Source: Auanema rhodensis (lineage: Eukaryota; Nematoda; Chromadorea; Rhabditida; Rhabditidae). Taken from it: a stretch of 64,000 nucleotides of DNA. Below, in pieces: positions 52,323 through 64,000 of the stretch. Location of the stretch: assembly GCA_964057225.1 (NCBI GenBank), contig OZ059900.1:26179638-26243637 (forward strand), read 5' to 3'. Under the pieces are notes generated by a model. That model was not told where the DNA came from. It searched no databases and saw only the letters and a program-made list of their open reading frames with translations. Every line of letters starts with the position of its first letter. Position 1 is the first letter of the stretch. The position numbers and the translations under genes were made by a program.

Positions 52323-55300
52323 TTTTTTTGTCGTGAAAGTGGAACTAGACGTTGTACGAACAATTTTGAGCTAGGTTTCATTGACATTGCATGAGTTTGA
52401 ACACATGAAATCGTAAGTCAAAACCTTGTTTACAGCGAAATTTCCAAAAACTGGTTTTCCAGCATAATAAAATATTTCTCATGGGAAATACTGTGTTTTT
52501 GTATTTTTCTAGTGTTCAGCATGTAAAATGCTTCATTTTAGTATGTAACACGCTGAAATTCGTTGCATTTGACGACTCATATGAACAAAAATCGATTTAA
52601 TCAATATTAGCCATAAGGGGCGTGCCCTCAGAATATGCTAATTTCCTTAATTTTCTAACCCCTGTTTTTTTGTCGTGAAAGTGGAACTAGACGTTGTACG
52701 AACAATTTTGAGCTAGGTTTCATTGACATTGCATGAGTTTGAACACATGAAATCGTAAGTCAAAACCTTGTTTACAGCGAAATTTCTAAAAACTGGTTTT
52801 CCAGCATAATAAAATATTTCTCAAGGGAAAAACTGTGTTTTTATATTTTTCTAGTGTTCAGCATGTGAAATGCTTTATTTTAGTATGTAACACGCTGAAA
52901 TTCGTTGCATTTGACGACTCATATGAACAAAAATCGATTTAATCAATATTAGCCATAAGGGGCGTGCCCTCAGAATATGCAAATTTCCTTAATTTTCTAA
53001 CCCCTGTTTTTTTGTCGTGAAAGTGGAACTAGACGTTGTACGAACAATTTTGAGCTAGGTTTCATTGACATTGCATGAGTTTGAACACATGAAATCGTAA
53101 GTCAAAACCTTGTTTACAGCGAAATTTCCAAAAACTGGTTTTCCCGCATAATAAAATATTTCTCATGGGAAATACTGTGTTTTTGTATTTTTCTAGTGTT
53201 CAGCATGTAAAATGCTTCATTTTAGTATGTAACACGCTGAAATTCGTTGCATTTGACGACTCATATGAACAAAAATCGATTTATTCAATATTAGCCATAA
53301 GGGGCGTGCCCTCAGAATATGCTAATTTCCTTAATTTTCTAACCCCTGTTTTTTTGTCGTGAAAGTGGAACTAGACGTTGTACGAACAATTTTGAGCTAG
53401 GTTTCATTGACATTGCATCAGTTTGAACACATGAAATCGTAAGTCAAAACCTTGTTTACAGCGAAATTTCCAAAAACTGGTTTTCCAGCATAATAAAATA
53501 TTTCTCATGGGAAATACTGTGTTTTTGTATTTTTCTAGTGTTCAGCATGTAAAATGCTTCATTTTAGTATGTAACACGCTGAAATTCGTTGCATTTGACG
53601 ACTCATATGAACAAAAATCGATTTATTCAATATTAGCCATAAGGGGCGTGCCCTCAGAATATGCTAATTTCCTTAATTTTCTAACCCCTGTTTTTTTGTC
53701 GTGAAAGTGGAACTAGACGTTGTACGAACAATTTTGAGCTAGGTTTCATTGACATTGCATGAGTTTGAACACATGAAATCGTAAGTCAAAACCTTGTTTA
53801 CAGCGAAATTTCTAAAAACTGGTTTTCCAGCATAATAAAATATTTCTCAAGGGAAAAACTGTGTTTTTATATTTTTCTAGTGTTCAGCATGTGAAATGCT
53901 TTATTTTAGTATGTAACACGCTGAAATTCGTTGCATTTGACGACTCATATGAACAAAAATCGATTTAATCAATATTAGCCATAAGGGGCGTGCCCTCAGA
54001 ATATGCAAATTTCCTTAATTTTCTAACCCCTGTTTTTTTGTCGTGAAAGTGGAACTAGACGTTGTACGAACAATTTTGAGCTAGGTTTCATTGACATTGC
54101 ATGAGTTTGAACACATGAAATCGTAAGTCAAAACCTTGTTTACAGCGAAATTTCTAAAAACTGGTTTTCCAGCATAATAAAATATTTCTCAAGGGAAAAA
54201 CTGTGTTTTTATATTTTTCTAGTGTTCAGCATGTGAAATGCTTTATTTTAGTATGTAACACGCTGAAATTTGTTGCATTTGACGACTCATATGAACAAAA
54301 ATCGATTTAATCAATATTAGCCATAAGGGGCGTGCCCTCAGAATATGCTAATTTCCTTAATTTTCTAACCCCTGTTTTTTTGTCGTGAAAGTGGAACTAG
54401 ACGTTGTACGAACAATTTTGAGCTAGGTTTCATTGACATTGCATGAGTTTGAACACATGAAATCGTAAGTCAAAACCTTGTTTACAGCGAAATTTCCAAA
54501 AACTGGTTTTCCAGCATAATACAATATTTCTCATGGGAAATACTGTGTTTTTGTATTTTTCTAGTGTTCAGAATGTAGAATGCTTCATTTTAGTATGTAA
54601 CACGCTGAAATTCGTTGCATTTGACGACTCATATGAACAAAAATCGATTTAATCAATATTAGCCATAAGGGGCGTGCCCTCAGAATATGCAAATTTCCTT
54701 AATTTTCTAACCCCTGTTTTTTTGTCGTGAAAGTGGAACTAGACGTTGTACGAACAATTTTGAGCTAGGTTTCATTGACATTGCATGAGTTTGAACACAT
54801 GAAATCGTAAGTCAAAACCTTGTTTACAGCGAAATTTCCAAAAACTGGTTTTCCAGCATAATAAAATATTTCTCATGGGAAATACTGTGTTTTTGTATTT
54901 TTCTAGTGTTCAGCATGTAAAATGCTTCATTTTAGTATGTAACACGCTGAAATTCGTTGCATTTGACGACTCATATGAACAAAAATCGATTTAATCAATA
55001 TTAGCCATAAGGGGCGTGCCCTCAGAATATGCTAATTTCCTTAATTTTCTAACCCCTGTTTTTTTGTCGGGAAAGTGGAACTAGACGTTGTACGAACAAT
55101 TTTGAGCTAGGTTTCATTGACATTGCATGAGTTTGAACACATGAAATCGTAAGTCAAAACCTTGTTTACAGCGAAATTTCCAAAAACTGGTTTTCCAGCA
55201 TAATAAAATATTTCTCATGGGAAAAACTGTGTTTTTGTATTTTTCTAGTGTTCAGCATGTAAAATGCTTCATTTTAGTATGTAACACGCTGAAATTCGTT

Positions 55301-57110
55301 GCATTTGACGACTCATATGAACAAAAATCGATTTAATCAATATTAGCCATAAGGGGCGTGCCCTCAGAATATGCTAATTTCCTTAATTTCCTAACCCCTG
55401 TTTTTTTGTCGTGAAAGTGGAACTAGACGTTGTACGAACAATTTTGAGCTAGGTTTCATTGACATTGCATGAGTTTGAACACATGAAATCGTAAGTCAAA
55501 ACCTTGTTTACAGCGAAATTTCCAAAAACTGGTTTTCCAGCATAATAAAATATTTCTCATGGGAAATACTGTGTTTTTGTATTTTTCTAGTGTTCAGCAT
55601 GTAAAATGCTTCATTTTAGTATGTAACACGCTGAAATTCGTTGCATTTGACGACTCATATGAACAAAAATCGATGTAATCAATATTAGCCATAAGGGGCG
55701 TGCCCTCAGAATATGCTAATTTCCTTAATTTTCTAACCCCTGTTTTTTAGTCGTGAAAGTGGAACTAGACGTTGTACGAACAATTTTGAGCTAGGTTTCA
55801 TTGACATTGCATCAGTTTGAACACATGAAATCGTAAGTCAAAACCTTGTTTACAGCGAAATTTCCAAAAACTGGTTTTCCAGCATAATAAAATATTTCTC
55901 ATGGGAAATACTGTGTTTTTGTATTTTTCTAGTGTTCAGCATGTAAAATGCTTCATTTTAGTATGTAACACGCTGAAATTCGTTGCATTTGACGACTCAT
56001 ATGAACAAAAATCGATTTAATCAATATTAGCCATAAGGGGCGTGCCCTCAGAATATGCTAATTTCCTTAATTTTCTAACCCCTGTTTTTTTGTCGTGAAA
56101 GTGGAACTAGACGTTGTACGAACAATTTTGAGCTAGGTTTCATTGACATTGCATGAGTTTGAACACATGAAATCGTAAGTCAAAACCTTGTTTACAGCGA
56201 AATTTCCAAAAACTGGTTTTCCAGCATAATACAATATTTCTCATGGGAAATACTGTGTTTTTGTATTTTTCTAGTGTTCAGCATGTAAAATGCTTCATTT
56301 AAGTATGTAACACGCTGAAATTCGTTGCATTTGACGACTCATATGAACAAAAATCGATTTAATCAATATTAGCCATAAGGGGCGTGCCCTCAGAATATGC
56401 TAATTTCCTTAATTTTCTAACCCCTGTTTTTTTGTCGTGAAAGTGGAACTAGACGTTGTACGAACAATTTTGAGCTAGGTTTCATTGACATTGCATGAGT
56501 TTGAACACATGAAATCGTAAGTCAAAACCTTGTTTACAGCGAAATTTCCAAAAACTGGTTTTCCAGCATAATACAATATTTCTCATGGGAAATACTGTGT
56601 TTTTGTATTTTTCTAGTGTTCAGCATGTAAAATGCTTCATTTTAGTATGTAACACGCTGAAATTCGTTGCATTTGACGACTCATATGAACAAAAATCGAT
56701 TTAATCAATATTAGCCATAAGGGGCGTGCCCTCAGAATATGCAAATTTCCTTAATTTTCTAACCCCTGTTTTTTTGTCGTGAAAGTGGAACTAGACGTTG
56801 TACGAACAATTTTGAGCTAGGTTTCATTGACATTGCATGAGTTTGAACACATGAAATCGTAAGTCAAAACCTTGTTTACAGCGAAATTTCCAAAAACTGG
56901 TTTTCCAGCATAATAAAATATTTCTCATGGGAAATACTGTGTTTTTGTATTTTTCTAGTGTTCAGCATGTAAAATGCTTCATTTTAGTATGTAACACGCT
57001 GAAATTCGTTGCATTTGACGACTCATATGAACAAAAATCGATTTAATCAATATTAGCCATAAGGGGCGTGCCCTCAGAATATGCAAATTTCCTTAATTTT
57101 CTAACCCCTG
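51978..57110. repeat. Large segment, copy 2 (U153-U167)
   Basis: Correspondences with copy 1: 51978/43772, 52323/44114, 52665/44456, 53007/44798 (ttttcccgcat), 53349/45140, 53691/46850, 54033/47192, 54717/47534, 55059/47876 (gtcgggaaag with taatttcctaac), 55401/48218, 55743/48560, 56085/48902 (catttaagta), 56427/49244 and 56769/49586. Copy 2 lacks the equivalents of U134-U137 and has an extra acaat/gaatgtagaatg monomer at 54375. The offset therefore shifts from 24 to 20 to 21 monomers along the segment. Confidence 0.85.
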
Positions 57111-60100
57111 TTTTTTTGTCGTGAAAGTGGAACTAGACGTTGTACGAACAATTTTGAGCTAGGTTTCATTGACATTGCATGAGTTTGAACACATGAAATC
57201 GTAAGTCAAAACCTTGTTTACAGCGAAATTTCCAAAAACTGGTTTTCCAGCATAATAAAATATTTCTCATGGGAAATACTGTGTTTTTGTATTTTTCTAG
57301 TGTTCAGCATGTAAAATGCTTCATTTTAGTATGTAACACGCTGAAATTCGTTGCATTTGACGACTCATTTGAACAAAAATCGATTTAATCAATATTAGCC
57401 ATAAGGGGCGTGCCCTCAGAATATGCTAATTTCCTTAATTTTCTAACCCCTGTTTTTTTGTCGTGAAAGTGGAACTAGACGTTGTACGAACAATTTTGAG
57501 CTAGGTTTCATTGACATTGCATGAGTTTGAACACATGAAATCGTAAGTCAAAACCTTGTTTACAGCGAAATTTCCAAAAACTGGTTTTCCAGCATAATAA
57601 AATATTTCTCATGGGAAAAACTGTGTTTTTGTATTTTTCTAGTGTTCAGCATGTAAAATGCTTCATTTTAGTATGTAACACGCTGAAATTCGTTGCATTT
57701 GACGACTCATATGAACAAAAATCGATTTAATCAATATTAGCCATAAGGGGCGTGCCCTCAGAATATGCTAATTTCCTTAATTTTCTAACCCCTGTTTTTT
57801 TGTCGTGAAAGTGGAACTAGACGTTGTACGAACAATTTTGAGCTAGGTTTCATTGACATTGCATGAGTTTGAACACATGAAATCGTAAGTCAAAACCTTG
57901 TTTACAGCGAAATTTCCAAAAACTGGTTTTCCAGCATAATAAAATATTTCTCATGGGAAATACTGTGTTTTTGTATTTTTCTAGTGTTCAGCATGTAAAA
58001 TGCTTCATTTTAGTATGTAACACGCTGAAATTCGTTGCATTTGACGACTCATATGAACAAAAATCGATTTAATCAATATTAGCCATAAGGGGCGTGCCCT
58101 CAGAATATGCTAATTTCCTTAATTTTCTAACCCCTGTTTTTTTGTCGTGAAAGTGGAACTAGACGTTGTACGAACAATTTTGAGCTAGGTTTCATTGACA
58201 TTGCATGAGTTTGAACACATGAAATCGTAAGTCAAAACCTTGTTTACAGCGAAATTTCCAAAAACTGGTTTTCCAGCATAATAAAATATTTCTCATGGGA
58301 AATACTGTGTTTTTGTATTTTTCTAGTGTTCAGCATGTAAAATGCTTCATTTTAGTATGTAACACGCTGAAATTCGTTGCATTTGACGACTCATATGAAC
58401 AAAAATCGATTTAATCAATATTAGCCATGAGGGGCGTGCCCTCAGAATATGCTAATTTCCTTAATTTTCTAACCCCTGCTTTTTTGTCGTGAAAGTGGAA
58501 CTAGACGTTTTACGAACAATTTTGAGCTAGGTTTCATTGACATTGCATGAGTTTGAACACATGAAATCGTAAGTCAAAACCTTGTTTACAGCGAAATTTC
58601 CAAAAACTGGTTTTCCAGCATAATAAAATATTTCTCATGGGAAATACTGTGTTTTTGTATTTTTCTAGTGTTCAGCATGTAAAATGCTTCATTTTAGTAT
58701 GTAACACGCTGAAATTCGTTGCATTTGACGACTCATATGAACAAAAATCGATTTAATCAATATTAGCCATAAGGGGCGTGCCCTCAGAATATGCTAATTT
58801 CCTTAATTTTCTAACCCCTGTTTTTTTGTCGTGAAAGTGGAACTAGACGTTGTACGAACAATTTTGAGCTAGGTTTCATTGACATTGCATGAGTTTGAAC
58901 ACATGAAATCGTAAGTCAAAACCTTGTTTACAGCGAAATTTCCAAAAACTGGTTTTCCAGCATAATAAAATATTTCTCATGGGAAATACTGTGTTTTTGT
59001 ATTTTTCTAGTGTTCAGCACGTAAAATGCTTCATTTTAGTATGTAACACGCTGAAATTCGTTGCATTTGACGACTCATATGAACAAAAATCGATTTAATC
59101 AATATTAGCCATAAGGGGCGTGCCCTCAGAATATGCTAATTTCCTTAATTTTCTAACCCCTGTTTTTTTGTCGTGAAAGTGGAACTAGACGTTTTACGAA
59201 CAATTTTGAGCTAGGTTTCATTGACATTGCATGAGTTTGAACACATGAAATCGTAAGTCAAAACCTTGTTTACAGCGAAATTTCCAAAAACTGGTTTTCC
59301 AGCATAATAAAATATTTCTCATGGGAAATACTGTGTTTTTGTATTTTTCTAGTGTTCAGCATGTAAAATGCTTCATTTTAGTATGTAACACGCTGAAATT
59401 CGTTGCATTTGACGACTCATATGAACAAAAATCGATTTAATCAATATTAGCCATGAGGGGCGTGCCCTCAGAATATGCTAATTTCCTTAATTTTCTAACC
59501 CCTGCTTTTTTGTCGTGAAAGTGGAACTAGACGTTTTACGAACAATTTTGAGCTAGGTTTCATTGACATTGCATGAGTTTGAACACATGAAATCGTAAGT
59601 CAAAACCTTGTTTACAGCGAAATTTCCAAAAACTGGTTTTCCAGCATAATAAAATATTTCTCATGGGAAATACTGTGTTTTTGTATTTTTCTAGTGTTCA
59701 GCATGTAAAATGCTTCATTTTAGTATGTAACACGCTGAAATTCGTTGCATTTGACGACTCATATGAACAAAAATCGATTTAATCAATATTAGCCATAAGG
59801 GGCGTGCCCTCAGAATATGCTAATTTCCTTAATTTTCTAACCCCTGTTTTTTTGTCGTGAAAGTGGAACTAGACGTTGTACGAACAATTTTGAGCTAGGT
59901 TTCATTGACATTGCATGAGTTTGAACACATGAAATCGTAAGTCAAAACCTTGTTTACAGCGAAATTTCCAAAAACTGGTTTTCCAGCATAATAAAATATT
60001 TCTCATGGGAAATACTGTGTTTTTGTATTTTTCTAGTGTTCAGCATGTAAAATGCTTCATTTTAGTATGTAACACGCTGAAATTCGTTGCATTTGACGAC

Positions 60101-63100
60101 TCATATGAACAAAAATCGATTTAATCAATATTAGCCATAAGGGGCGTGCCCTCAGAATATGCTAATTTCCTTAATTTTCTAACCCCTGTTTTTTTGTCGT
60201 GAAAGTGGAACTAGACGTTTTACGAACAATTTTGAGCTAGGTTTCATTGACATTGCATGAGTTTGAACACATGAAATCGTAAGTCAAAACCTTGTTTACA
60301 GCGAAATTTCCAAAAACTGGTTTTCCAGCATAATAAAATATTTCTCATGGGAAATACTGTGTTTTTGTATTTTTCTAGTGTTCAGCATGTAAAATGCTTC
60401 ATTTTAGTATGTAACACGCTGAAATTCGTTGCATTTGACGACTCATATGAACAAAAATCGATTTAATCAATATTAGCCATAAGGGGCGTGCCCTCAGAAT
60501 ATGCTAATTTCCTTAATTTTCTAACCCCTGTTTTTTTGTCGTGAAAGTGGAACTAGACGTTTTACGAACAATTTTGAGCTAGGTTTCATTGACATTGCAT
60601 GAGTTTGAACACATGAAATCGTAAGTCAAAACCTTGTTTACAGCGAAATTTCCAAAAACTGGTTTTCCAGCATAATAAAATATTTCTCATGGGAAATACT
60701 GTGTTTTTGTATTTTTCTAGTGTTCAGCATGTAAAATGCTTCATTTTAGTATGTAACACGCTGAAATTCGTTGCATTTGACGACTCATATGAACAAAAAT
60801 CGATTTAATCAATATTAGCCATAAGGGGCGTGCCCTCAGAATATGCTAATTTCCTTAATTTTCTAACCCCTGTTTTTTTGTCGTGAAAGTGGAACTAGAC
60901 GTTGTACGAACAATTTTGAGCTAGGTTTCATTGACATTGCATGAGTTTGAACACATGAAATCGTAAGTCAAAACCTTGTTTACAGCGAAATTTCCAAAAA
61001 CTGGTTTTCCAGCATAATAAAATATTTCTCATGGGAAATACTGTGTTTTTGTATTTTTCTAGTGTTCAGCATGTAAAATGCTTCATTTTAGTATGTAACA
61101 CGCTGAAATTCGTTGCATTTGACGACTCATATGAACAAAAATCGATTTAATCAATATTAGCCATAAGGGGCGTGCCCTCAGAATATGCTAATTTCCTTAA
61201 TTTTCTAACCCCTGTTTTTTTGTCGTGAAAGTGGAACTAGACGTTGTACGAACAATTTTGAGCTAGGTTTCATTGACATTGCATGAGTTTGAACACATGA
61301 AATCGTAAGTCAAAACCTTGTTTACAGCGAAATTTCCAAAAACTGGTTTTCCAGCATAATAAAATATTTCTCATGGGAAATACTGTGTTTTTGTATTTTT
61401 CTAGTGTTCAGCATGTAAAATGCTTCATTTTAGTATGTAACACGCTGAAATTCGTTGCATTTGACGACTCATATGAACAAAAATCGATTTAATCAATATT
61501 AGCCATAAGGGGCGTGCCCTCAGAATATGCTAATTTCCTTAATTTTCTAACCCCTGTTTTTTTGTCGTGAAAGTGGAACTAGACGTTGTACGAACAATTT
61601 TGAGCTAGGTTTCATTGACATTGCATGAGTTTGAACACATGAAATCGTAAGTCAAAACCTTGTTTACAGTGAAATTTCCAAAAACTGGTTTTCCAGCATA
61701 ATAAAATATTTCTCATGGGAAATACTGTGTTTTTGTATTTTTCTAGTGTTCAGCATGTAAAATGCTTCATTTTAGTATGTAACACGCTGAAATTCGTTGC
61801 ATTTGACGACTCATATGAACAAAAATCGATTTAATCAATATTAGCCATAAGGGGCGTGCCCTCAGAATATGCTAATTTCCTTAATTTTCTAACCCCTGTT
61901 TTTTTGTCGTGAAAGTGGAACTAGACGTTGTACGAACAATTTTGAGCTAGGTTTCATTGACATTGCATGAGTTTGAACACATGAAATCGTAAGTCAAAAC
62001 CTTGTTTACAGCGAAATTTCCAAAAACTGGTTTTCCAGCATAATAAAATATTTCTCATGGGAAATACTGTGTTTTTGTATTTTTCTAGTGTTCAGCATGT
62101 AAAATGCTTCATTTTAGTATGTAACACGCTGAAATTCGTTGCATTTGACGACTCATATGAACAAAAATCGATTTAATCAATATTAGCCATAAGGGGCGTG
62201 CCCTCAGAATATGCTAATTTCCTTAATTTTCTAACCCCTGTTTTTTTGTCGTGAAAGTGGAACTAGACGTTGTACGAACAATTTTGAGCTAGGTTTCATT
62301 GACATTGCATGAGTTTGAACACATGAAATCGTAAGTCAAAACCTTGTTTACAGCGAAATTTCCAAAAACTGGTTTTCCAGCATAATAAAATATTTCTCAT
62401 GGGAAATACTGTGTTTTTGTATTTTTCTAGTGTTCAGCATGTAAAATGCTTCATTTTAGTATGTAACACGCTGAAATTCGTTGCATTTGACGACTCATAT
62501 GAACAAAAATCGATTTAATCAATATCAATATTAGCCATAAGGGGCGTGCCCTCAGAATATGCTAATTTCCTTAATTTTCTAACCCCTGTTTTTTTGTCGT
62601 GAAAGTGGAACTAGACGTTTTACGAACAATTTTGAGCTAGGTTTCATTGACATTGCATGAGTTTGAACACATGAAATCGTAAGTCAAAACCTTGTTTACA
62701 GCGAAATTTCCAAAAACTGGTTTTCCAGCATAATAAAATATTTCTCATGGGAAATACTGTGTTTTTGTATTTTTCTAGTGTTCAGCATGTAAAATGCTTC
62801 ATTTTAGTATGTAACACGCTGAAATTCGTTGCATTTGACGACTCATATGAACAAAAATCGATTTAATCAATATTAGCCATGAGGGGCGTGCCCTCAGAAT
62901 ATGCTAATTTCCTTAATTTTCTAACCCCTGCTTTTTTGTCGTGAAAGTGGAACTAGACGTTTTACGAACAATTTTGAGCTAGGTTTCATTGACATTGCAT
63001 GAGTTTGAACACATGAAATCGTAAGTCAAAACCTTGTTTACAGCGAAATTTCCAAAAACTGGTTTTCCAGCATAATAAAATATTTCTCATGGGAAATACT

Positions 63101-64000
63101 GTGTTTTTGTATTTTTCTAGTGTTCAGCATGTAAAATGCTTCATTTTAGTATGTAACACGCTGAAATTCGTTGCATTTGACGACTCATATGAACAAAAAT
63201 CGATTTAATCAATATTAGCCATAAGGGGCGTGCCCTCAGAATATGCTAATTTCCTTAATTTTCTAACCCCTGTTTTTTTGTCGTGAAAGTGGAACTAGAC
63301 GTTGTACGAACAATTTTGAGCTAGGTTTCATTGACATTGCATGAGTTTGAACACATGAAATCGTAAGTCAAAACCTTGTTTACAGCGAAATTTCCAAAAA
63401 CTGGTTTTCCAGCATAATAAAATATTTCTCATGGGAAATACTGTGTTTTTGTATTTTTCTAGTGTTCAGCATGTAAAATGCTTCATTTTAGTATGTAACA
63501 CGCTGAAATTCGTTGCATTTGACGACTCATATGAACAAAAATCGATTTAATCAATATTAGCCATAAGGGGCGTGCCCTCAGAATATGCTAATTTCCTTAA
63601 TTTTCTAACCCCTGTTTTTTTGTCGTGAAAGTGGAACTAGACGTTGTACGAACAATTTTGAGCTAGGTTTCATTGACATTGCATGAGTTTGAACACATGA
63701 AATCGTAAGTCAAAACCTTGTTTACAGCGAAATTTCCAAAAACTGGTTTTCCAGCATAATAAAATATTTCTCATGGGAAATACTGTGTTTTTGTATTTTT
63801 CTAGTGTTCAGCATGTAAAATGCTTCATTTTAGTATGTAACACGCTGAAATTCGTTGCATTTGACGACTCATATGAACAAAAATCGATTTAATCAATATT
63901 AGCCATGAGGGGCGTGCCCTCAGAATATGCTAATTTCCTTAATTTTCTAACCCCTGCTTTTTTGTCGTGAAAGTGGAACTAGACGTTTTACGAACAATTT
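57111..64000. repeat. Monomers U168-U188, most uniform part, gttttacg family
   Basis: Most copies are canonical. A private family has gttttacg instead of gttgtacg at 58479, 59163, 59505, 60189, 60531, 62589, 62931 and 63957. Linked pairs occur: ccatgagggg late in one monomer (58137, 59163, 62589, 63615) is each time followed by a C-first T-run and gttttacg in the next. Single private changes: catttgaac (57111), gggaaaaactg (57453), cagcacgta (58821), cagtgaaa (61557). The partial monomer at 63957-64000 shows that the array continues to the right. Confidence 0.88.
62241..62588. repeat. Longest monomer U183, 6-bp tandem duplication
   Basis: At about 62517-62532 the sequence reads aatcaatatcaatatt where canonical copies have aatcaatatt; a six-base unit is duplicated, giving a 348-bp monomer. 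The duplication lies just after the aaatcgattt palindrome, within the taat-caat-atta dyad. It is not shared with any other monomer in the window. Confidence 0.88.

Larger units (their letters stand above)
1..64000. repeat. Satellite DNA array, 342-bp monomer, 187 full copies plus 44 bp
   Basis: The T-run preceding 'gtcgtgaaagtgg' recurs at 1, 343, 685, 1027, 1369, 1711 and so on to 63957, always in the same orientation, giving 187 complete monomers and a partial one at the right edge. The left edge at the monomer start is only the window boundary. Monomers are mostly 342 bp; exceptions are 338, 341, 343, 345 and 348 bp. Neighbouring copies usually differ at zero to about eight positions. The canonical unit is about 34% GC. 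No unrelated sequence interrupts the array, so there is no gene, RNA gene, transposon, origin or attachment site to report. Arrays like this are known from centromeric and pericentromeric heterochromatin of eukaryotes; that location is inferred here, not shown. Confidence 0.99.

Noticed and set aside
34351-53704. Open frames of 65 codons at 34351, 38113, 42220, 43930, 44956, 45298, 46666, 52139, 53165 and 53507
   Set aside because: All are the same stretch of the monomer read from the ATG in 'ctcatggga' with TAA changed to TAT (gatttattc). They track one variant site and were multiplied by array duplication, so they are satellite readthrough rather than a gene family.
1-64000. CRISPR array
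   Set aside because: The repeats are 342 bp with no unique spacers; the whole unit is repeated, which does not fit short direct repeats separated by variable spacers.
1-64000. Primate alpha satellite, because 342 is 2 x 171
   Set aside because: The unit length fits a dimer, but I do not recognise alpha-satellite motifs, the two halves are only faintly alike, and the CENP-B box is at best half present.
1-64000. Tandem copies of a transposon, LTR or ribosomal spacer
   Set aside because: There are no terminal inverted repeats, target-site duplications, primer-binding sites, rRNA sequence or reverse-transcriptase frames, and nothing but the 342-bp unit is seen.
1-64000. Repeat-encoded protein running through the array, since 342 is divisible by three
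   Set aside because: A frame without stops would stay open through in-register monomers, but every forward frame of the canonical unit has stops, and the longest frames reported on either strand are 65-73 codons.
1-64000. Assignment to a named satellite family of a particular beetle or other animal
   Set aside because: Unit length, AT-richness and retained CpG would suit several invertebrate satellites of about 340 bp, but I cannot match the sequence to one from memory. A similarity search of the monomer against satellite libraries would decide.

Overview
The window lies entirely inside one tandem satellite-DNA array. A unit of about 342 bp repeats head to tail, always in the same orientation, from base 1 to base 64000. 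Fixing the monomer start at the T-run before 'gtcgtgaaagtgg' gives 187 complete monomers plus the first 44 bases of a 188th (starting at 63957). The mean length is 342.0 bp; almost every monomer is exactly 342 and the few exceptions range from 338 to 348. I see no flanking single-copy sequence, transposon, RNA gene or credible protein gene. The longest open frames are 65-73 codons and result from point changes at one stop codon of the repeat.

The organism is a eukaryote: a homogeneous, non-coding array of this length with near-nucleosomal periodicity (342 = 2 x 171) is typical of centromeric or pericentromeric heterochromatin. The canonical monomer is about 34% GC (57 C, 59 G of 342). It has 10 CpG sites, close to the 9.8 expected from composition, so CpG is not depleted. 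This hints at a lineage with little germline CpG methylation, such as many insects and other invertebrates, or at a very young array. I cannot name the species. The sequence does not resemble primate alpha satellite as I know it.

Layout, using monomer numbers U1-U188: U1-U23 (1-7862) is canonical with scattered variants. U24-U37 (7863-12652) is a 7-monomer higher-order repeat present twice. U38-U49 (12653-16754) contains an 8-monomer-offset copy of U35-U39. U50-U63 (16755-21541) has 7-monomer periodicity. U64-U85 (21542-29063) is an 11-monomer repeat present twice. U86-U90 (29064-30772) copies the U72-U76 region. U91-U112 (30773-38296) is an 11-monomer repeat of 3762 bp present twice with no difference that I can see. 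U113-U128 (38297-43771) includes a 4-monomer repeat marked by a 1-bp insertion. U129-U146 and U153-U167 are two copies of a larger segment, separated by a 3-monomer repeat present twice (U147-U152, 49928-51977). U168-U188 (57111-64000) is the most uniform part, carrying a private variant family.

The interest lies in how the array evolves (nested 3-, 4-, 5-, 7-, 8-, 11- and about 20-24-monomer duplications) and in features kept in almost every monomer: overlapping short dyads, a GC-rich GGGC-GT-GCCC dyad, a near-invariant block at monomer positions 77-112, and a partial CENP-B-box-like motif. All alignments and counts were made by eye; percent identities were not computed.
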